DNA from: Lentisphaeria bacterium
GTDB lineage: Bacteria; Verrucomicrobiota; Lentisphaeria; Victivallales; UBA1829
NCBI GenBank assembly: GCA_019408975.1
Contig: DXVA01000001.1
Location: 1 to 33,417 of the forward strand
Direction of reading: 5' to 3'
DNA: 33,417 bases
A model generated the notes under the pieces. It was not told the origin of the DNA. It ran no database searches and saw nothing but the letters and a program-made list of their open reading frames with translations. Within the stretch, counting starts at the first letter, position 1; every line of letters begins with the position of its first letter. Of the stretch, positions 1-7,566 are shown piece after piece. The position numbers and the translations under genes are program-made.

Positions 1-2
1 GA

Positions 3-344
3 TACCCCACTGTTTACGGCACGGCAATTGATTTTTCGGATAAGAAATCTGTGGCGCTGCGGCTTGACGGCAGTGTTGAATTCGGGCATTTTCCTTCCGA
101 TACCTGTTTCGTCATTTCCTGCGACGAATATCCGCAGGACAATCAGATCGTAATCCTGAAAATGCGTTCCGGCGGGATTCTGGTCCGTCTCTTTTTCAAA
201 CAGGAAGAAAATATTCTTCTGAAACCTTTGCACGGGGAAGACGCGGTCTTGCAGTGGCGGCTTTCTGAAAATGCACAGAAGATTCTCTGGATTTTCCCCG
301 TTTCTTCCATTCTTTTCAGGGGCTTGAATCCGGCGGGCTTATGA
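3..344 (+). CDS. S24/LexA-like regulator, C-terminal part (5' truncated)
   Basis: The frame is open to the left edge, so this is the 3' end of a longer gene. The visible protein (about 113 residues) reads like the C-terminal beta-barrel of S24/LexA-type repressors: a segment PQDNQIVILKMRSGGILVRL, then a strand ILLKPL and a final FPVSSILFRGL, matching the order of strands around the LexA dyad. In LexA the catalytic Lys lies in a TVKRL-like strand; here the matching strand is ILVRL, with Val at that place. If the alignment is right, self-cleavage is unlikely and the domain may only serve for dimer formation or sensing. The N-terminal helix-turn-helix expected for this family lies outside the window. 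The assignment rests on fold-level resemblance, not on strong motifs. Confidence 0.5.
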   Translation, partial: YPTVYGTAIDFSDKKSVALRLDGSVEFGHFPSDTCFVISCDEYPQDNQIVILKMRSGGILVRLFFKQEENILLKPLHGEDAVLQWRLSENAQKILWIFPVSSILFRGLNPAGL

Positions 345-350
345 AAATGA

Positions 351-385
351 AAAACGGCCCGCATGGAATTCACGCGGACCGTTTT
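351..385. terminator. Bidirectional hairpin between convergent genes
   Basis: Arms AAAACGGCCCGC (351-362) and GCGGACCGTTTT (374-385) pair with one mismatch around an 11-base loop. A-rich and T-rich flanks lie on both sides, so the hairpin can end transcription of the S24-like gene on the plus strand and of aroC on the minus strand. Confidence 0.75.
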
Positions 386-406
386 CCCGTTTCAGCTGAA
401 AACAGC

Positions 407-1588
407 TTAGATTTTGAGCCATTTTTCGTCAATGCCGGAAACTTTCCAGTAGGCTTCCGCCATATAGATCGCATCCAGGAGAGCACAGCGCGTCATGGCT
501 TCGATGACAGGGTAGATTCTCGGAAGGAGCGTCGGGTCGCGGCGCGTGATCGGAGAAAGAATGACGTCTTTCATCTCTTTGACATTGACCGTGTGCTGGG
601 GAACGGAAACGGTCGGGGTCGGCTTGACGGCACAGCGGAAACGGATGTCTTCCCATGTGGTGATGCCGCCGAGGATGCCGCCCGCATGATTGGTTTTGAA
701 ACGGACCTTGCCGGTTTCCGGATCGACGTAAGCCGCATCGTTGCTCTGGCTGCCGAGCATGTCGGCGACTTCAAAACCTGCGCCGAATTCGATTCCCTTG
801 ATCGCGCCGATGGAGCAGACCGCATGTGCGAGAAGCGCGCTCATCTTGTCGAACACCGGCTCTCCGAGGCCTGCGGGAACTCCGTGTGCGATACATTCAA
901 TGATGCCGCCCGCCGTATCACCGGCACCTTTGATCTTCATGACGTCCTCTTTCATTTTTTCCGCGAGAGCGAGATCGGGGCAGTTGATTTCATTCTTTCT
1001 GTAATTTGCTTTGACTTCCTCATAGGAGAGATCGCGATCGACTTTCAGCCCGTGGGAGGCGATGGTGTAGGCGACAACGTCGATTCCCATCTTTTCGAGA
1101 ATTGCCTTGGCAACGGCGCCGCCTGCAACACGGCTGGCGGTTTCGCGGCCGCTTGCGCGTCCCGCACCGACCCAGTCGGCATGTTCTCCGTATTTTTTGA
1201 AGAATCCGTATTCCGCGTGTCCGGGACGGATTTCATCTTTGTACCCGCGGTACTGGTCGATATGCTCATCCTGAATGTCGTTGTTGGGAATGATCATGCC
1301 GACGGGAGCGCCGGTGGTAAGATCATTTTCCATGACGCCGGAGAAAATGTAGACGCGATCTTTCTCTTTTCTGGGAGAATCAAGCGGGGTCTGACCGGGT
1401 TTGCGTTTGTCCAGTTCCGCCTGAATGAGTTCCGATGTGATCTTGATTCCCGCGGGAACGCCGTCAACGATGGTGATGAGCCCGCCGTAGAGTTCCTGAG
1501 GAATATTGGGGTTTTTCCTGAATCCGCCGGAGTAGGACTCTCCGCTGCAGGTGATTCTGAAGAGTCTGCCGAAAGTGTTGCCGAACAT
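407..1588 (-). CDS. aroC: Chorismate synthase
   Basis: AroC makes chorismate from 5-enolpyruvylshikimate 3-phosphate, with reduced FMN, as the last step of the shikimate pathway in the cytoplasm. The protein starts MFGNTFGRLFRITCSGES and contains GRASGRETASRVAGGA, IPNNDIQDEHIDQYR, RPGHAEYGF and a C-terminal block with RRDPTLLPRIYPVIEAM, all landmarks of the family. At 393 residues it has a normal length. A longer reading from 1606 exists, but the start at 1588 is preferred because AAAGGAACC lies about seven bases upstream and MFGNxFG is the usual N-terminus. It is transcribed alone from a promoter at 1625-1652 and converges on the S24-like gene. No sign of damage. Confidence 0.97.
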   Translation of the reverse strand: MFGNTFGRLFRITCSGESYSGGFRKNPNIPQELYGGLITIVDGVPAGIKITSELIQAELDKRKPGQTPLDSPRKEKDRVYIFSGVMENDLTTGAPVGMIIPNNDIQDEHIDQYRGYKDEIRPGHAEYGFFKKYGEHADWVGAGRASGRETASRVAGGAVAKAILEKMGIDVVAYTIASHGLKVDRDLSYEEVKANYRKNEINCPDLALAEKMKEDVMKIKGAGDTAGGIIECIAHGVPAGLGEPVFDKMSALLAHAVCSIGAIKGIEFGAGFEVADMLGSQSNDAAYVDPETGKVRFKTNHAGGILGGITTWEDIRFRCAVKPTPTVSVPQHTVNVKEMKDVILSPITRRDPTLLPRIYPVIEAMTRCALLDAIYMAEAYWKVSGIDEKWLKI

Positions 1589-1624
1589 AAGAGGTTCCTT
1601 TCTCATTTAAAACGTTGATGGCGT

Positions 1625-1652
1625 AATATAGCATGATTTGCATCCATGACAA
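1625..1652 (-). promoter_or_regulatory. Sigma-70-type promoter of aroC
   Basis: Read on the minus strand: TTGTCA (1652-1647), 16 bases, TATATT (1630-1625), about 37 bases before the aroC start codon. Confidence 0.65.
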
Positions 1653-1693
1653 GATGGGAAGCCCGACAAAAACAGTAAGTTTTTATAGTTAAG

Positions 1694-1724
1694 AGGGCAG
1701 TTGTTTTCTTCAATTGTCTGCCCT
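1694..1724. other. Inverted repeat in the aroC / coiled-coil gene intergenic region
   Basis: Perfect 7-base arms AGGGCAG (1694-1700) and CTGCCCT (1718-1724) around a 17-base loop. It lies upstream of both divergent promoters. No T-run follows, so a protein site or chance structure is as likely as a terminator. Confidence 0.3.
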
Positions 1725-1803
1725 GTCGGTTCATCTGCTTTAATACTTCGGGATTCAGGGAAATGACATTACGCTCTTTTCTGTATTTTTCACGGAAGCG
1801 GAG

Positions 1804-1838
1804 TTGCAAATATGGAAAATATTAGTATATTATATAAT
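1804..1838 (+). promoter_or_regulatory. Probable promoter of the coiled-coil gene and perhaps of the ribosomal block
   Basis: TTGCAA (1804-1809), 16 bases, TATATT (1826-1831). A perfect TATAAT also lies at 1833-1838, but with a spacer too long for the same -35. The start codon follows at 1865. No terminator is visible between this gene and rplV, so the promoter may also feed the ribosomal protein genes. Confidence 0.5.
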
Positions 1839-1864
1839 TTCGCACGCTGTGCCGGAAGTTTGCA

Positions 1865-2755
1865 ATGGAATTGAAAAACGTTGAAAAGAAGGGCAGAACG
1901 AGCGTTTTTATGTATTATTTACAAAAAAAAAGCACTTTTTTTACGGTTCATCACTGGATTTTCCGGTATGTCCGTATTATATTATGTGCTCTGTTTGCAC
2001 AGTTGTATCTGACAGCAGCCGAGGCTGACCCTAAGAAACAATCGGATACAATGGTGCGGAAGGCTGACCGGAAAACGGTGGATGAGCTGAGAAAAGAGCT
2101 TGCCGCCGTTAAAAGCGAAGCTGAAAAAAAGCTTGCGGATCTGCAGATGGAATTGAAGCTTGCAAGGCAGGAAAATTCCGTGATACGCAAGGAGCTGCTT
2201 GAAACTCTTGATAAATTTTCGATGCAGGCTGAAAAGCTGAAGCGCTATGAAATGAGCGCGGCGGCTGTTGTCGAATCCATGAATCCGACTTATATCGGGA
2301 GCAGGGAGGAGGAGTCAGCCGAGTCACTGAGAACTGTTATGCAAAGCTCAGCTGCGTTAGCGTCGGCAACCGCGTCACTGTGTGATGAAGTTCTGGAATT
2401 GCTCAAGAATTCATCGCTTGACCCTGTTTTGTCCGCTAAGCTGAGATTACGAATCGACAGTCTCAAGAAAGAAGTCCGGAATATCGCCATCCTCAATGTC
2501 TCACCTATGCCACCTGACGGTTTTGCTTCCTGCAGGGTTTTGAATTTGGACGAGAAACTGAACGCGGTTGTTCTATCAGCGGGTTACAGGAACGGAGTCA
2601 GGGCGGGAATGCTGTTGCGGTCTTCGGACGGAAAAATCGTCATGCAGGTGGTTGCACTGAAGAACTTTACGAGTGCGGCTCTGGTGACGAAGGGCAGTAT
2701 CAGATCTGTCGGCATCGGAATGGAGGCATTTGCGACAAGCAATGTTGGCAAGTAA
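1865..2755 (+). CDS. Membrane-anchored coiled-coil protein of unknown function
   Basis: Not a recognised named family. The 296-residue protein has a basic N-terminus, one hydrophobic segment (about residues 33-52, WIFRYVRIILCALFAQLYLTA) that can be a signal peptide or anchor, then a long charged coiled coil (about 65-135, heptad-like KSEAEKKLADLQMELKLARQE), a helical middle, and a C-terminal beta-rich part (CRVLNLDEKLNAVVLSAGYRNGVRAGMLL). The last pattern, with valine-rich strands followed by G-RNGVRAGM, resembles small beta-barrel ends of envelope proteins in PVC bacteria. Start at 1865 follows GGAAG. It lies 49 bases upstream of rplV with no terminator between, so co-transcription with ribosomal genes is likely; that neighbourhood is unusual. 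Confidence 0.7.
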   Translation: MELKNVEKKGRTSVFMYYLQKKSTFFTVHHWIFRYVRIILCALFAQLYLTAAEADPKKQSDTMVRKADRKTVDELRKELAAVKSEAEKKLADLQMELKLARQENSVIRKELLETLDKFSMQAEKLKRYEMSAAAVVESMNPTYIGSREEESAESLRTVMQSSAALASATASLCDEVLELLKNSSLDPVLSAKLRLRIDSLKKEVRNIAILNVSPMPPDGFASCRVLNLDEKLNAVVLSAGYRNGVRAGMLLRSSDGKIVMQVVALKNFTSAALVTKGSIRSVGIGMEAFATSNVGK

Positions 2756-2804
2756 ACAAAATCGACATGAAACATAAAACAACATAACAAGCGAGAAAAG
2801 CATT

Positions 2805-3143
2805 ATGGAAGTTCGGGCGATTACAAGATATGTCCGGATATCGCCGTCCAAAGCGGCCGAAATTTCCCGTCTGATCCAGGGGAAAACGGTCACGGAGGCG
2901 CTGGCGATTGTGGAGATTAGTCCGAGAAAGGCCGCAAGGCTGTTTGCCAAGACACTGAAAAGTGCGATTGCAAACGCGGAAAACAGTGACAAGAATCCGA
3001 TGAAAAAGGAAACGCTGAAAGTCAAGAAGGCTGCGGCGGATCCGGGGCCGATGTTGAGGAGATATCGTCCGAAAGCTCGCGGTATGGCGGGAAGAATCAG
3101 AAAACGCATGAGCCACTTTACAGTAGTGCTCACAGACGAATAA
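2805..3143 (+). CDS. rplV: Large ribosomal subunit protein uL22
   Basis: uL22 binds 23S rRNA and lines the peptide exit tunnel. The 112-residue sequence shows RYVRISPSKAAEISRLIQGK at the N-terminus, the NAENS segment, and a basic C-terminal hairpin ending in RRYRPKARGMAGRIRKRMSHFTVVL, all standard. It is the first ribosomal gene of the block; in most bacteria it follows rpsS in the S10 operon, but here a coiled-coil protein gene precedes it. The Shine-Dalgarno is weak (GCGAGAAAAG). The start fits the family N-terminus. Confidence 0.96.
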   Translation: MEVRAITRYVRISPSKAAEISRLIQGKTVTEALAIVEISPRKAARLFAKTLKSAIANAENSDKNPMKKETLKVKKAAADPGPMLRRYRPKARGMAGRIRKRMSHFTVVLTDE

Positions 3144-3159
3144 TAGAAAGGGGCAAGTT

Positions 3160-3849
3160 GTGGGTCAGAAGGTAAATCCTATCGGGCTAAGGTTAGCCCT
3201 GAACAAGAACTGGAGTTCACGCTGGTTCGCCGCCAAGGCGAATTACGGTGATTGGCTCCACGAAGATTTGAAGATTCGTAAATTCATTAAAAAGAACTTC
3301 AATCATGCCGGCATCTCCAAGATCATGATCGAGCGTTACAGCAACAATGTGCGCGTTACGATCCTTGCTGCACGTCCGGGTCTCTTGATCGGACGCAAAG
3401 GTGCGGAGCTCGAAACCTTGAGAGAATCCGTAGCGAAACTGCTGAAAGGTCGCGAAGTGATCCTTGATGTAGTGGAAGTGAAACAGCCGGAAACGAATGC
3501 ACAGCTGGTTGCCGAGAATATCGCCTCCCAGCTTGAGAGACGAATCGGTTTCCGCCGCGCGATGAAGAAAGCCATCCAGACAGCGATGGAACTCGGTGCG
3601 GAAGGCATCAAGATTCAGTGTTCCGGACGTCTCGGCGCCGCCGAGCTCGCGCGCACGGAGCAGTATAAAGAGGGCAGAACCCCTCTGCACACGCTGAAAG
3701 CCAATATCGACTACGGATTCACGGAAGCGAATACGACCGCCGGAAAAATTGGTGTAAAAGTTTGGATTTGTCATAAAGAAGCCATGGAGGATATGCAAAA
3801 TGCCGTTAATGCCAAAAAGAGTAAAGCACAGAAAGGTGCAGCGCGGTAA
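3160..3849 (+). CDS. rpsC: Small ribosomal subunit protein uS3
   Basis: uS3 sits at the mRNA entry site of the 30S subunit. The 229-residue protein begins MGQKVNPIGLRL and contains the KH-domain signature LIGRKGAELETLRE, followed by VVEVKQPETNAQLVAENIASQLE and the C-terminal GRLGAAELARTE block. Translation starts at GTG with GAAAGGGG eight bases ahead; the GTG is supported because MGQKVNP is the universal N-terminus. It starts 16 bases after rplV and its last 50 bases overlap rplP. Confidence 0.97.
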   Translation: MGQKVNPIGLRLALNKNWSSRWFAAKANYGDWLHEDLKIRKFIKKNFNHAGISKIMIERYSNNVRVTILAARPGLLIGRKGAELETLRESVAKLLKGREVILDVVEVKQPETNAQLVAENIASQLERRIGFRRAMKKAIQTAMELGAEGIKIQCSGRLGAAELARTEQYKEGRTPLHTLKANIDYGFTEANTTAGKIGVKVWICHKEAMEDMQNAVNAKKSKAQKGAAR

Positions 3850-4222
3850 CAATGCCGGGCTGTCACAGAGGTGCAATCAGTTAGACTTCGGCGATTTCGG
3901 ACTGCAGACCATGGAACGGTCTCAGCTGACCGCCAACCAGATTGAAGCTGCGCGTGTTGCGATTACCCGCCACATGAAGCGCCGCGGCAAAGTCTGGATC
4001 AGAGTGTTCCCTTACAAGCCCTACACCAAGAAACCCCTGGAAGTCCGTATGGGTAAAGGAAAAGGCGCCGTTGAATACTGGGTGGCTCCGATCAAGCCGG
4101 GCAGAATGCTCTTCGAGATCAGCGGCTGTTCCGAAGCGGTTGCCAAGGAAGCGATGAGCCTTGCAGCTGCCAAACTGCCGATCAAGTGCAAATTCATTAT
4201 CCGTCACGGCATCGTGGCGTAA
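3800..4222 (+). CDS. rplP: Large ribosomal subunit protein uL16
   Basis: uL16 lies near the peptidyl transferase centre and helps position the A-site tRNA. The protein (140 residues) shows MPKRVKHRKVQRGNNAG, then RQxx-type MERSQLTANQIEAARVAITRHMKRRGK, WIRVFPYKPYTKKP and RMGKGKGAVEYWVAPIKPG, as in the family. The start at 3800 has GGAGG nine bases upstream; an in-frame ATG at 3809 is a possible alternative. Both choices lie inside the end of rpsC, giving a 50- or 41-base out-of-frame overlap, longer than usual and consistent with tight translational coupling. Confidence 0.96.
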   Translation: MPLMPKRVKHRKVQRGNNAGLSQRCNQLDFGDFGLQTMERSQLTANQIEAARVAITRHMKRRGKVWIRVFPYKPYTKKPLEVRMGKGKGAVEYWVAPIKPGRMLFEISGCSEAVAKEAMSLAAAKLPIKCKFIIRHGIVA

Positions 4223-4241
4223 TGAAGTAAGGGTGATGCTC

Positions 4242-4445
4242 ATGAAAATGAAATTGTTCAAAGATATGACGGATGCGGAACTCGACAGCAAGATTGCTGA
4301 GCTGAGAAAAGAGAAATTCAATACTCGCGCTCAGGCAAAATCCGGACAGAACGAGAATCCCGCAAAGATGAAAGGGCTCCGCAAGGATCTTGCAAGAGCT
4401 CTTACGGAAAAGAAAATCAGAAGCGCCGCTCCGGCGAACGCCTGA
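4242..4445 (+). CDS. rpmC: Large ribosomal subunit protein uL29
   Basis: uL29 is a small helical protein at the tunnel exit, where targeting factors dock. The 67-residue chain MKMKLFKDMTDAELDSKIAE has the two-helix pattern and the usual LRKEKFNTRAQ segment. Upstream in-frame starts would run into rplP; ATG 4242 is chosen because TAAGGG lies eight bases before it and the N-terminus matches the family. It begins 19 bases after the rplP stop. Confidence 0.93.
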   Translation: MKMKLFKDMTDAELDSKIAELRKEKFNTRAQAKSGQNENPAKMKGLRKDLARALTEKKIRSAAPANA

Positions 4446-4490
4446 TTCAACCTCAACTAATAGAAATATTAAGAAAACGGATACTGAGCC

Positions 4491-4772
4491 ATGAACGAGA
4501 TCAGCAGCACTACAAAAAGCGTGCGCGGAAATCGCAAGAGCAGAGTTGGACAGGTGGTAAGCGATGTTCAAAGCAAGACCATTGTCGTTGAAGTAGAGAG
4601 TCGCTCTCCGCACAAAAGATATAAAAAAGTTGTAAAATCACGCAAACGTTATGCCGCGCATGACGAAACAAATCAGGCTAAGGTCGGCGACATGGTCAGA
4701 ATCGGAGAAACCAGGCCCCTCAGCAAGAACAAACGTTGGCGCTTGATTGAAATTATCAGCCACGCCGAATAA
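4491..4772 (+). CDS. rpsQ: Small ribosomal subunit protein uS17
   Basis: uS17 is a primary 16S rRNA-binding protein with an OB fold. The 93-residue sequence contains GQVVSDVQSKTIVVEVESRSPHKRYKK, KRYAAHDETNQAKVGDMVRI and ETRPLSKNKRWRLIEII, the standard blocks. About twelve extra polar residues precede the core. No strong Shine-Dalgarno is seen before ATG 4491, so the exact start is less certain than the identity. Confidence 0.95.
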   Translation: MNEISSTTKSVRGNRKSRVGQVVSDVQSKTIVVEVESRSPHKRYKKVVKSRKRYAAHDETNQAKVGDMVRIGETRPLSKNKRWRLIEIISHAE

Positions 4773-4798
4773 GGCCGCTTTCCGAAGGAGATTGAAAC

Positions 4799-5164
4799 AT
4801 GATACAAATGCAGACCAATTTGGAAGTAGCCGACAACTCCGGTGCGAAACGGATCACTGCCATTACCATTCTCGGGCAGAAGAGACGTTACGCCAGGATC
4901 GGCGATATCGTTACTGCCGCTGTGAAGGAAGCAATTCCCGGCGGAGCAGTAAAAAAAGGTGAAGTCGTGAAGGCTGTGATCGTCAGAACCGCTGCGAAAA
5001 TCAGCCGTCCTGATGGTTCCTACCTCAGATTCGATAAGAATTCCGCGGTGATCATCGATAATGAAAAGAACCCGAAAGGAACTCGTATCTTCGGCCCGGT
5101 GGCACGCGAGCTCCGTGAGAAGAACTTCATGAAAATTATATCACTCGCTCCGGAGGTGCTCTGA
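4799..5164 (+). CDS. rplN: Large ribosomal subunit protein uL14
   Basis: uL14 is a beta-barrel at the subunit interface, contacting 16S rRNA and the factor-binding region. The 121-residue protein starts MIQMQTNLEVADNSGAKR and carries RRYARIGDIVTAAVKEAIPGG and a C-terminal RELREKNFMKIISLAPEVL, typical of the family. AAGGAG lies ahead of ATG 4799. Its TGA stop shares one base with the ATG of rplX, so the two are translationally coupled. Confidence 0.97.
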   Translation: MIQMQTNLEVADNSGAKRITAITILGQKRRYARIGDIVTAAVKEAIPGGAVKKGEVVKAVIVRTAAKISRPDGSYLRFDKNSAVIIDNEKNPKGTRIFGPVARELREKNFMKIISLAPEVL

Positions 5165-5436
5165 TGTTTTCTGAAAAATGCGCCAAAAAGTATCACGTGA
5201 AAAAGGGTGATGCCGTTGAGGTGATCAGCGGTGAATGGAAGAAGGAAACCGGCAAAATCGTTGCCGTTCTTAAGAAGAAGGACCGTGTAGTCCTCGAGAT
5301 GCAGGACATTCCTCAGGAGAAGCTTGCTGCCAGACTTGGCAAAAAGACGATCAAGAAGAGTGCTGCAAACCCGAAGGGCGGACTCGTAGACCGCGCGGTC
5401 TCCGTCCATGTGTCAAACGTCAGAAAAAAAGACTGA
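5164..5436 (+). CDS. rplX: Large ribosomal subunit protein uL24
   Basis: uL24 starts assembly of the 50S subunit and sits near the tunnel exit. The KOW-type core is clear: HVKKGDAVEVISGEWKKETGKIVAVLKKKDRVVLE, and the C-terminal NPKGGLVDRAVSVHVSNV follows. At 90 residues it is somewhat shorter than the common 100-105, with a shorter middle loop and no zinc-binding CxxC tail. Start codon overlaps the rplN stop by one base. Confidence 0.94.
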   Translation: MFSEKCAKKYHVKKGDAVEVISGEWKKETGKIVAVLKKKDRVVLEMQDIPQEKLAARLGKKTIKKSAANPKGGLVDRAVSVHVSNVRKKD

Positions 5437-5468
5437 CACGAACATACTGAGATCGGAGTAATCGAAAA

Positions 5469-6005
5469 ATGTCTGACATGAAAAAGAAGTACAACGAAGA
5501 AGTTGTACCGGCCCTCACGAAATCGCAGGGCTACAAAAACGTAATGCAAGTGCCGAAACTGAAGAAGATAGTCATCAGCATGGGCATTGGCACCAAAATG
5601 GAAAAAGATGCTTTCACGGAAGCCAGGAACATTCTTACGGCAATTGCCGGACAGCTTCCCGTTGTTACGAAAGCCAGAAAAAACGTAGCGAACTTCAAAC
5701 TCAGAGCCGGTATGCCCGTCGGCCTCATGGTCACGCTCAGAGGCAATATCATGTATGAGTTCCTCGACCGCCTTGTCCACAACGCGCTTCCCCGCGTCAG
5801 AGACTTCCGCGGCATTCCGAAAAAGGGATTCGACCACGTCGGCAACTACAATCTGGGTATGCCCGATGTGTCCGTCTTTACTGAAGTGGATCTTGACAAG
5901 CTCAAATATCCGCTCGGACTCAATATCACAATGGTTACCAGCGCGAAGACTGATGCAGAGGCCAAAGAGCTCCTTTCTCTGCTGGAAGTCCCGTTCGCTC
6001 GTTAA
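5469..6005 (+). CDS. rplE: Large ribosomal subunit protein uL5
   Basis: uL5 binds 5S rRNA and contacts the P-site tRNA and head of the 30S subunit. The 178-residue protein shows VMQVPKLKKIVISMGIG, the TKARKNVANFKLRAGMPVG segment, the LRGNIMYEFLDRLVHNALPRVRDFRG region and GNYNLGMPDVSVFTEVD (the classic G-YxxGI-E block, slightly varied), and ends in ELLSLLEVPF. Length and order are normal. The start is preceded by GATCGGAG. Confidence 0.97.
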   Translation: MSDMKKKYNEEVVPALTKSQGYKNVMQVPKLKKIVISMGIGTKMEKDAFTEARNILTAIAGQLPVVTKARKNVANFKLRAGMPVGLMVTLRGNIMYEFLDRLVHNALPRVRDFRGIPKKGFDHVGNYNLGMPDVSVFTEVDLDKLKYPLGLNITMVTSAKTDAEAKELLSLLEVPFAR

Positions 6006-6020
6006 TAGGAGATTCATAAT

Positions 6021-6206
6021 ATGGCTAAGAAAAGTCTTATTGCCAAGCAGAAACGCCCTGCGAAGTTCTCTTCCAGAGCTTATAATCGCTGCCAGGCATG
6101 CGGTAGGCCGAGAGCTTATATACGTAAATTCAAACTTTGCAGAATCTGCTTCAGAGAAATGGCCCTCAGCGGTCAGATCCCCGGAGTGGTGAAGGCAAGC
6201 TGGTAA
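6021..6206 (+). CDS. rpsN: Small ribosomal subunit protein uS14, zinc-binding (type Z)
   Basis: uS14 helps close the head of the 30S subunit. At 61 residues this is the short zinc form: Cys24-x2-Cys27 and Cys40-x2-Cys43 (RCQACGRPRAYIRKFKLCRIC) make a zinc ribbon. Many Gram-negative bacteria use the longer cysteine-free form, so the type is a useful trait of the lineage. TAGGAG precedes ATG 6021, and the gene starts 15 bases after rplE. Confidence 0.95.
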   Translation: MAKKSLIAKQKRPAKFSSRAYNRCQACGRPRAYIRKFKLCRICFREMALSGQIPGVVKASW

Positions 6207-6226
6207 CAGAAGGAAGGTTGCACAAA

Positions 6227-6619
6227 ATGAGCATGCAGGATCCTATATCTGATATGTTGACGCGCCTTCGCAACGGCTCCATGGCTATGCAGAAGGAAGT
6301 TGCCATCCCCTCTTCCAAACTCAAGGTTGCCATTGCAAAGGTCCTTGAAGAAGAAGGGTACATCAAAGGTTTCCGTGTCGACGGAGATGTCAAGAAGACT
6401 CTGTTCGTCGAAATGAAATATTTCCAGCGCCGCTCCGTCGTCGAGGGCCTTGAAAGAGTTTCCAAGCCTTCTTGCAGACTTTACTGCGGAAGCAAGGACA
6501 TTCCGAAAGTGAAAGACGGACTTGGCATCGCCATTCTCTCCACTCCGAAGGGGATTCTCAGCGGCAGAAATGCCGAAAAACAAAACGTCGGCGGAGAAAT
6601 TCTCTGCTACGTTTGGTAA
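6227..6619 (+). CDS. rpsH: Small ribosomal subunit protein uS8
   Basis: uS8 binds the central domain of 16S rRNA and in many bacteria represses its own operon. The 130-residue protein shows MSMQDPISDMLTRLRNG at the N-terminus, IAKVLEEEGYIKGF, and the C-terminal GLGIAILSTPKGILSGRNA with GGEILCYVW at the end. Start at 6227 is chosen for AAGGAAGG nine bases before it; the in-frame ATG 6233 is also possible. Longer upstream readings overlap rpsN and are rejected. Confidence 0.96.
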   Translation: MSMQDPISDMLTRLRNGSMAMQKEVAIPSSKLKVAIAKVLEEEGYIKGFRVDGDVKKTLFVEMKYFQRRSVVEGLERVSKPSCRLYCGSKDIPKVKDGLGIAILSTPKGILSGRNAEKQNVGGEILCYVW

Positions 6620-6637
6620 TAACGCGAGGTCATAGAA

Positions 6638-7174
6638 ATGTCACGTATCGGCGTAAAACCCATTACAATCCCGGCGGGTGTGAAAGTTACGGTCAATGGT
6701 CAGGATGTTGCCGTCGAAGGCAAACTTGGCAAACTTGCTTATACTCTCCCCGCGAATATCGCAGCAGTCGTGGAAGGCTCGGAAGTCAAGGTGTCCCGTA
6801 AAGAGGATACCGATGAGCTGAAAGCCATGCACGGCCTGGCACGCAGCCTTGTCAAAAACATGGTGGTCGGTGTCAGCGAAGGCTATAAGAAAGAGCTCCA
6901 GATCGTCGGCGTCGGTTACAAAGCCACACTGGCTGGGACGAAGCTCACTCTGAACCTCGGTTATTCCCACGCAATCGTTTATGATGTCCCGGCAGGACTC
7001 AAGCTCACCGTCACGGACGGAGTGAAGATCCTGATCGAGGGTGCTGACAAGCAGCTCGTCGGTGAGGCCGCCGCCCGCATCAGAAAATTCAAGAAGCCGG
7101 AGCCCTACAAAGGCAAAGGCGTCAGATACTCTGATGAACATGTTGTCATCAAGCCTGGCAAAACCAATGCGTAA
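6638..7174 (+). CDS. rplF: Large ribosomal subunit protein uL6
   Basis: uL6 lies near the factor-binding site of the 50S subunit. The 178-residue sequence starts MSRIGVKPITIPAGVKVTVN and has two tandem homologous domains, with GVSEGYKKELQIVGVGYKA in the middle and the C-terminal signature RIRKFKKPEPYKGKGVRYSDE. GCGAGG lies ahead of the start. Normal length and position between rpsH and rplR. Confidence 0.97.
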   Translation: MSRIGVKPITIPAGVKVTVNGQDVAVEGKLGKLAYTLPANIAAVVEGSEVKVSRKEDTDELKAMHGLARSLVKNMVVGVSEGYKKELQIVGVGYKATLAGTKLTLNLGYSHAIVYDVPAGLKLTVTDGVKILIEGADKQLVGEAAARIRKFKKPEPYKGKGVRYSDEHVVIKPGKTNA

Positions 7175-7196
7175 TAGCTGAAAGAGATAGTGTATT

Positions 7197-7556
7197 ATGT
7201 ATAAGACATCAAAAGAAAAAAGAGTCAGACGCCACCTGAGACTTCGCAATAAGATACAGGGCACGGCGGCAAGACCGCGTCTCTCGGTTAGTATTACTGC
7301 GAATAATATGTATGTTCAGTTCATTGACGACGATGCGGGCGTCACCCTTGCATCCATGTCAACGCTTTCCGAGGCTTTCAAAGTTCTCAATCTGAAGAGA
7401 AACGTCGAAGCCGCCAGGGCACTGGGCAAACTCGCTGCTGAAAAAGCCAAGGAAGCCGGAATCACGACAGTTGTTTTCGACCGCGGCGGATTTCAGTATC
7501 ACGGCAAAGTCAAAGCGCTGGCCGAGGCTGCGCGCGAAGTCGGATTAATCTTCTGA
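7197..7556 (+). CDS. rplR: Large ribosomal subunit protein uL18
   Basis: uL18 binds 5S rRNA together with uL5. The 119-residue protein has the basic N-terminus (KEKRVRRHLRLRNKIQGT), the PRLSVSITANNMYVQFIDDDAGVTLASMST strand region and the end VVFDRGGFQYHGKVKALAEAAREVGL, all diagnostic. The start follows GCTGAAAGAGATAG. Gap to rpsE is 10 bases. Confidence 0.97.
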   Translation: MYKTSKEKRVRRHLRLRNKIQGTAARPRLSVSITANNMYVQFIDDDAGVTLASMSTLSEAFKVLNLKRNVEAARALGKLAAEKAKEAGITTVVFDRGGFQYHGKVKALAEAAREVGLIF

Positions 7557-7566
7557 GGAGCAACAA

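Noticed and set aside
341..1618. Open frame of 425 codons on the plus strand over aroC
   Set aside because: Antisense shadow of a highly conserved chorismate synthase; no ribosome site and no family pattern.
2520..2755. MreC-like identity for the C-terminal part of the coiled-coil protein
   Set aside because: The beta-rich end is vaguely similar, but the length, the missing conserved MreC blocks and the absence of mreB or mreD nearby do not support it.
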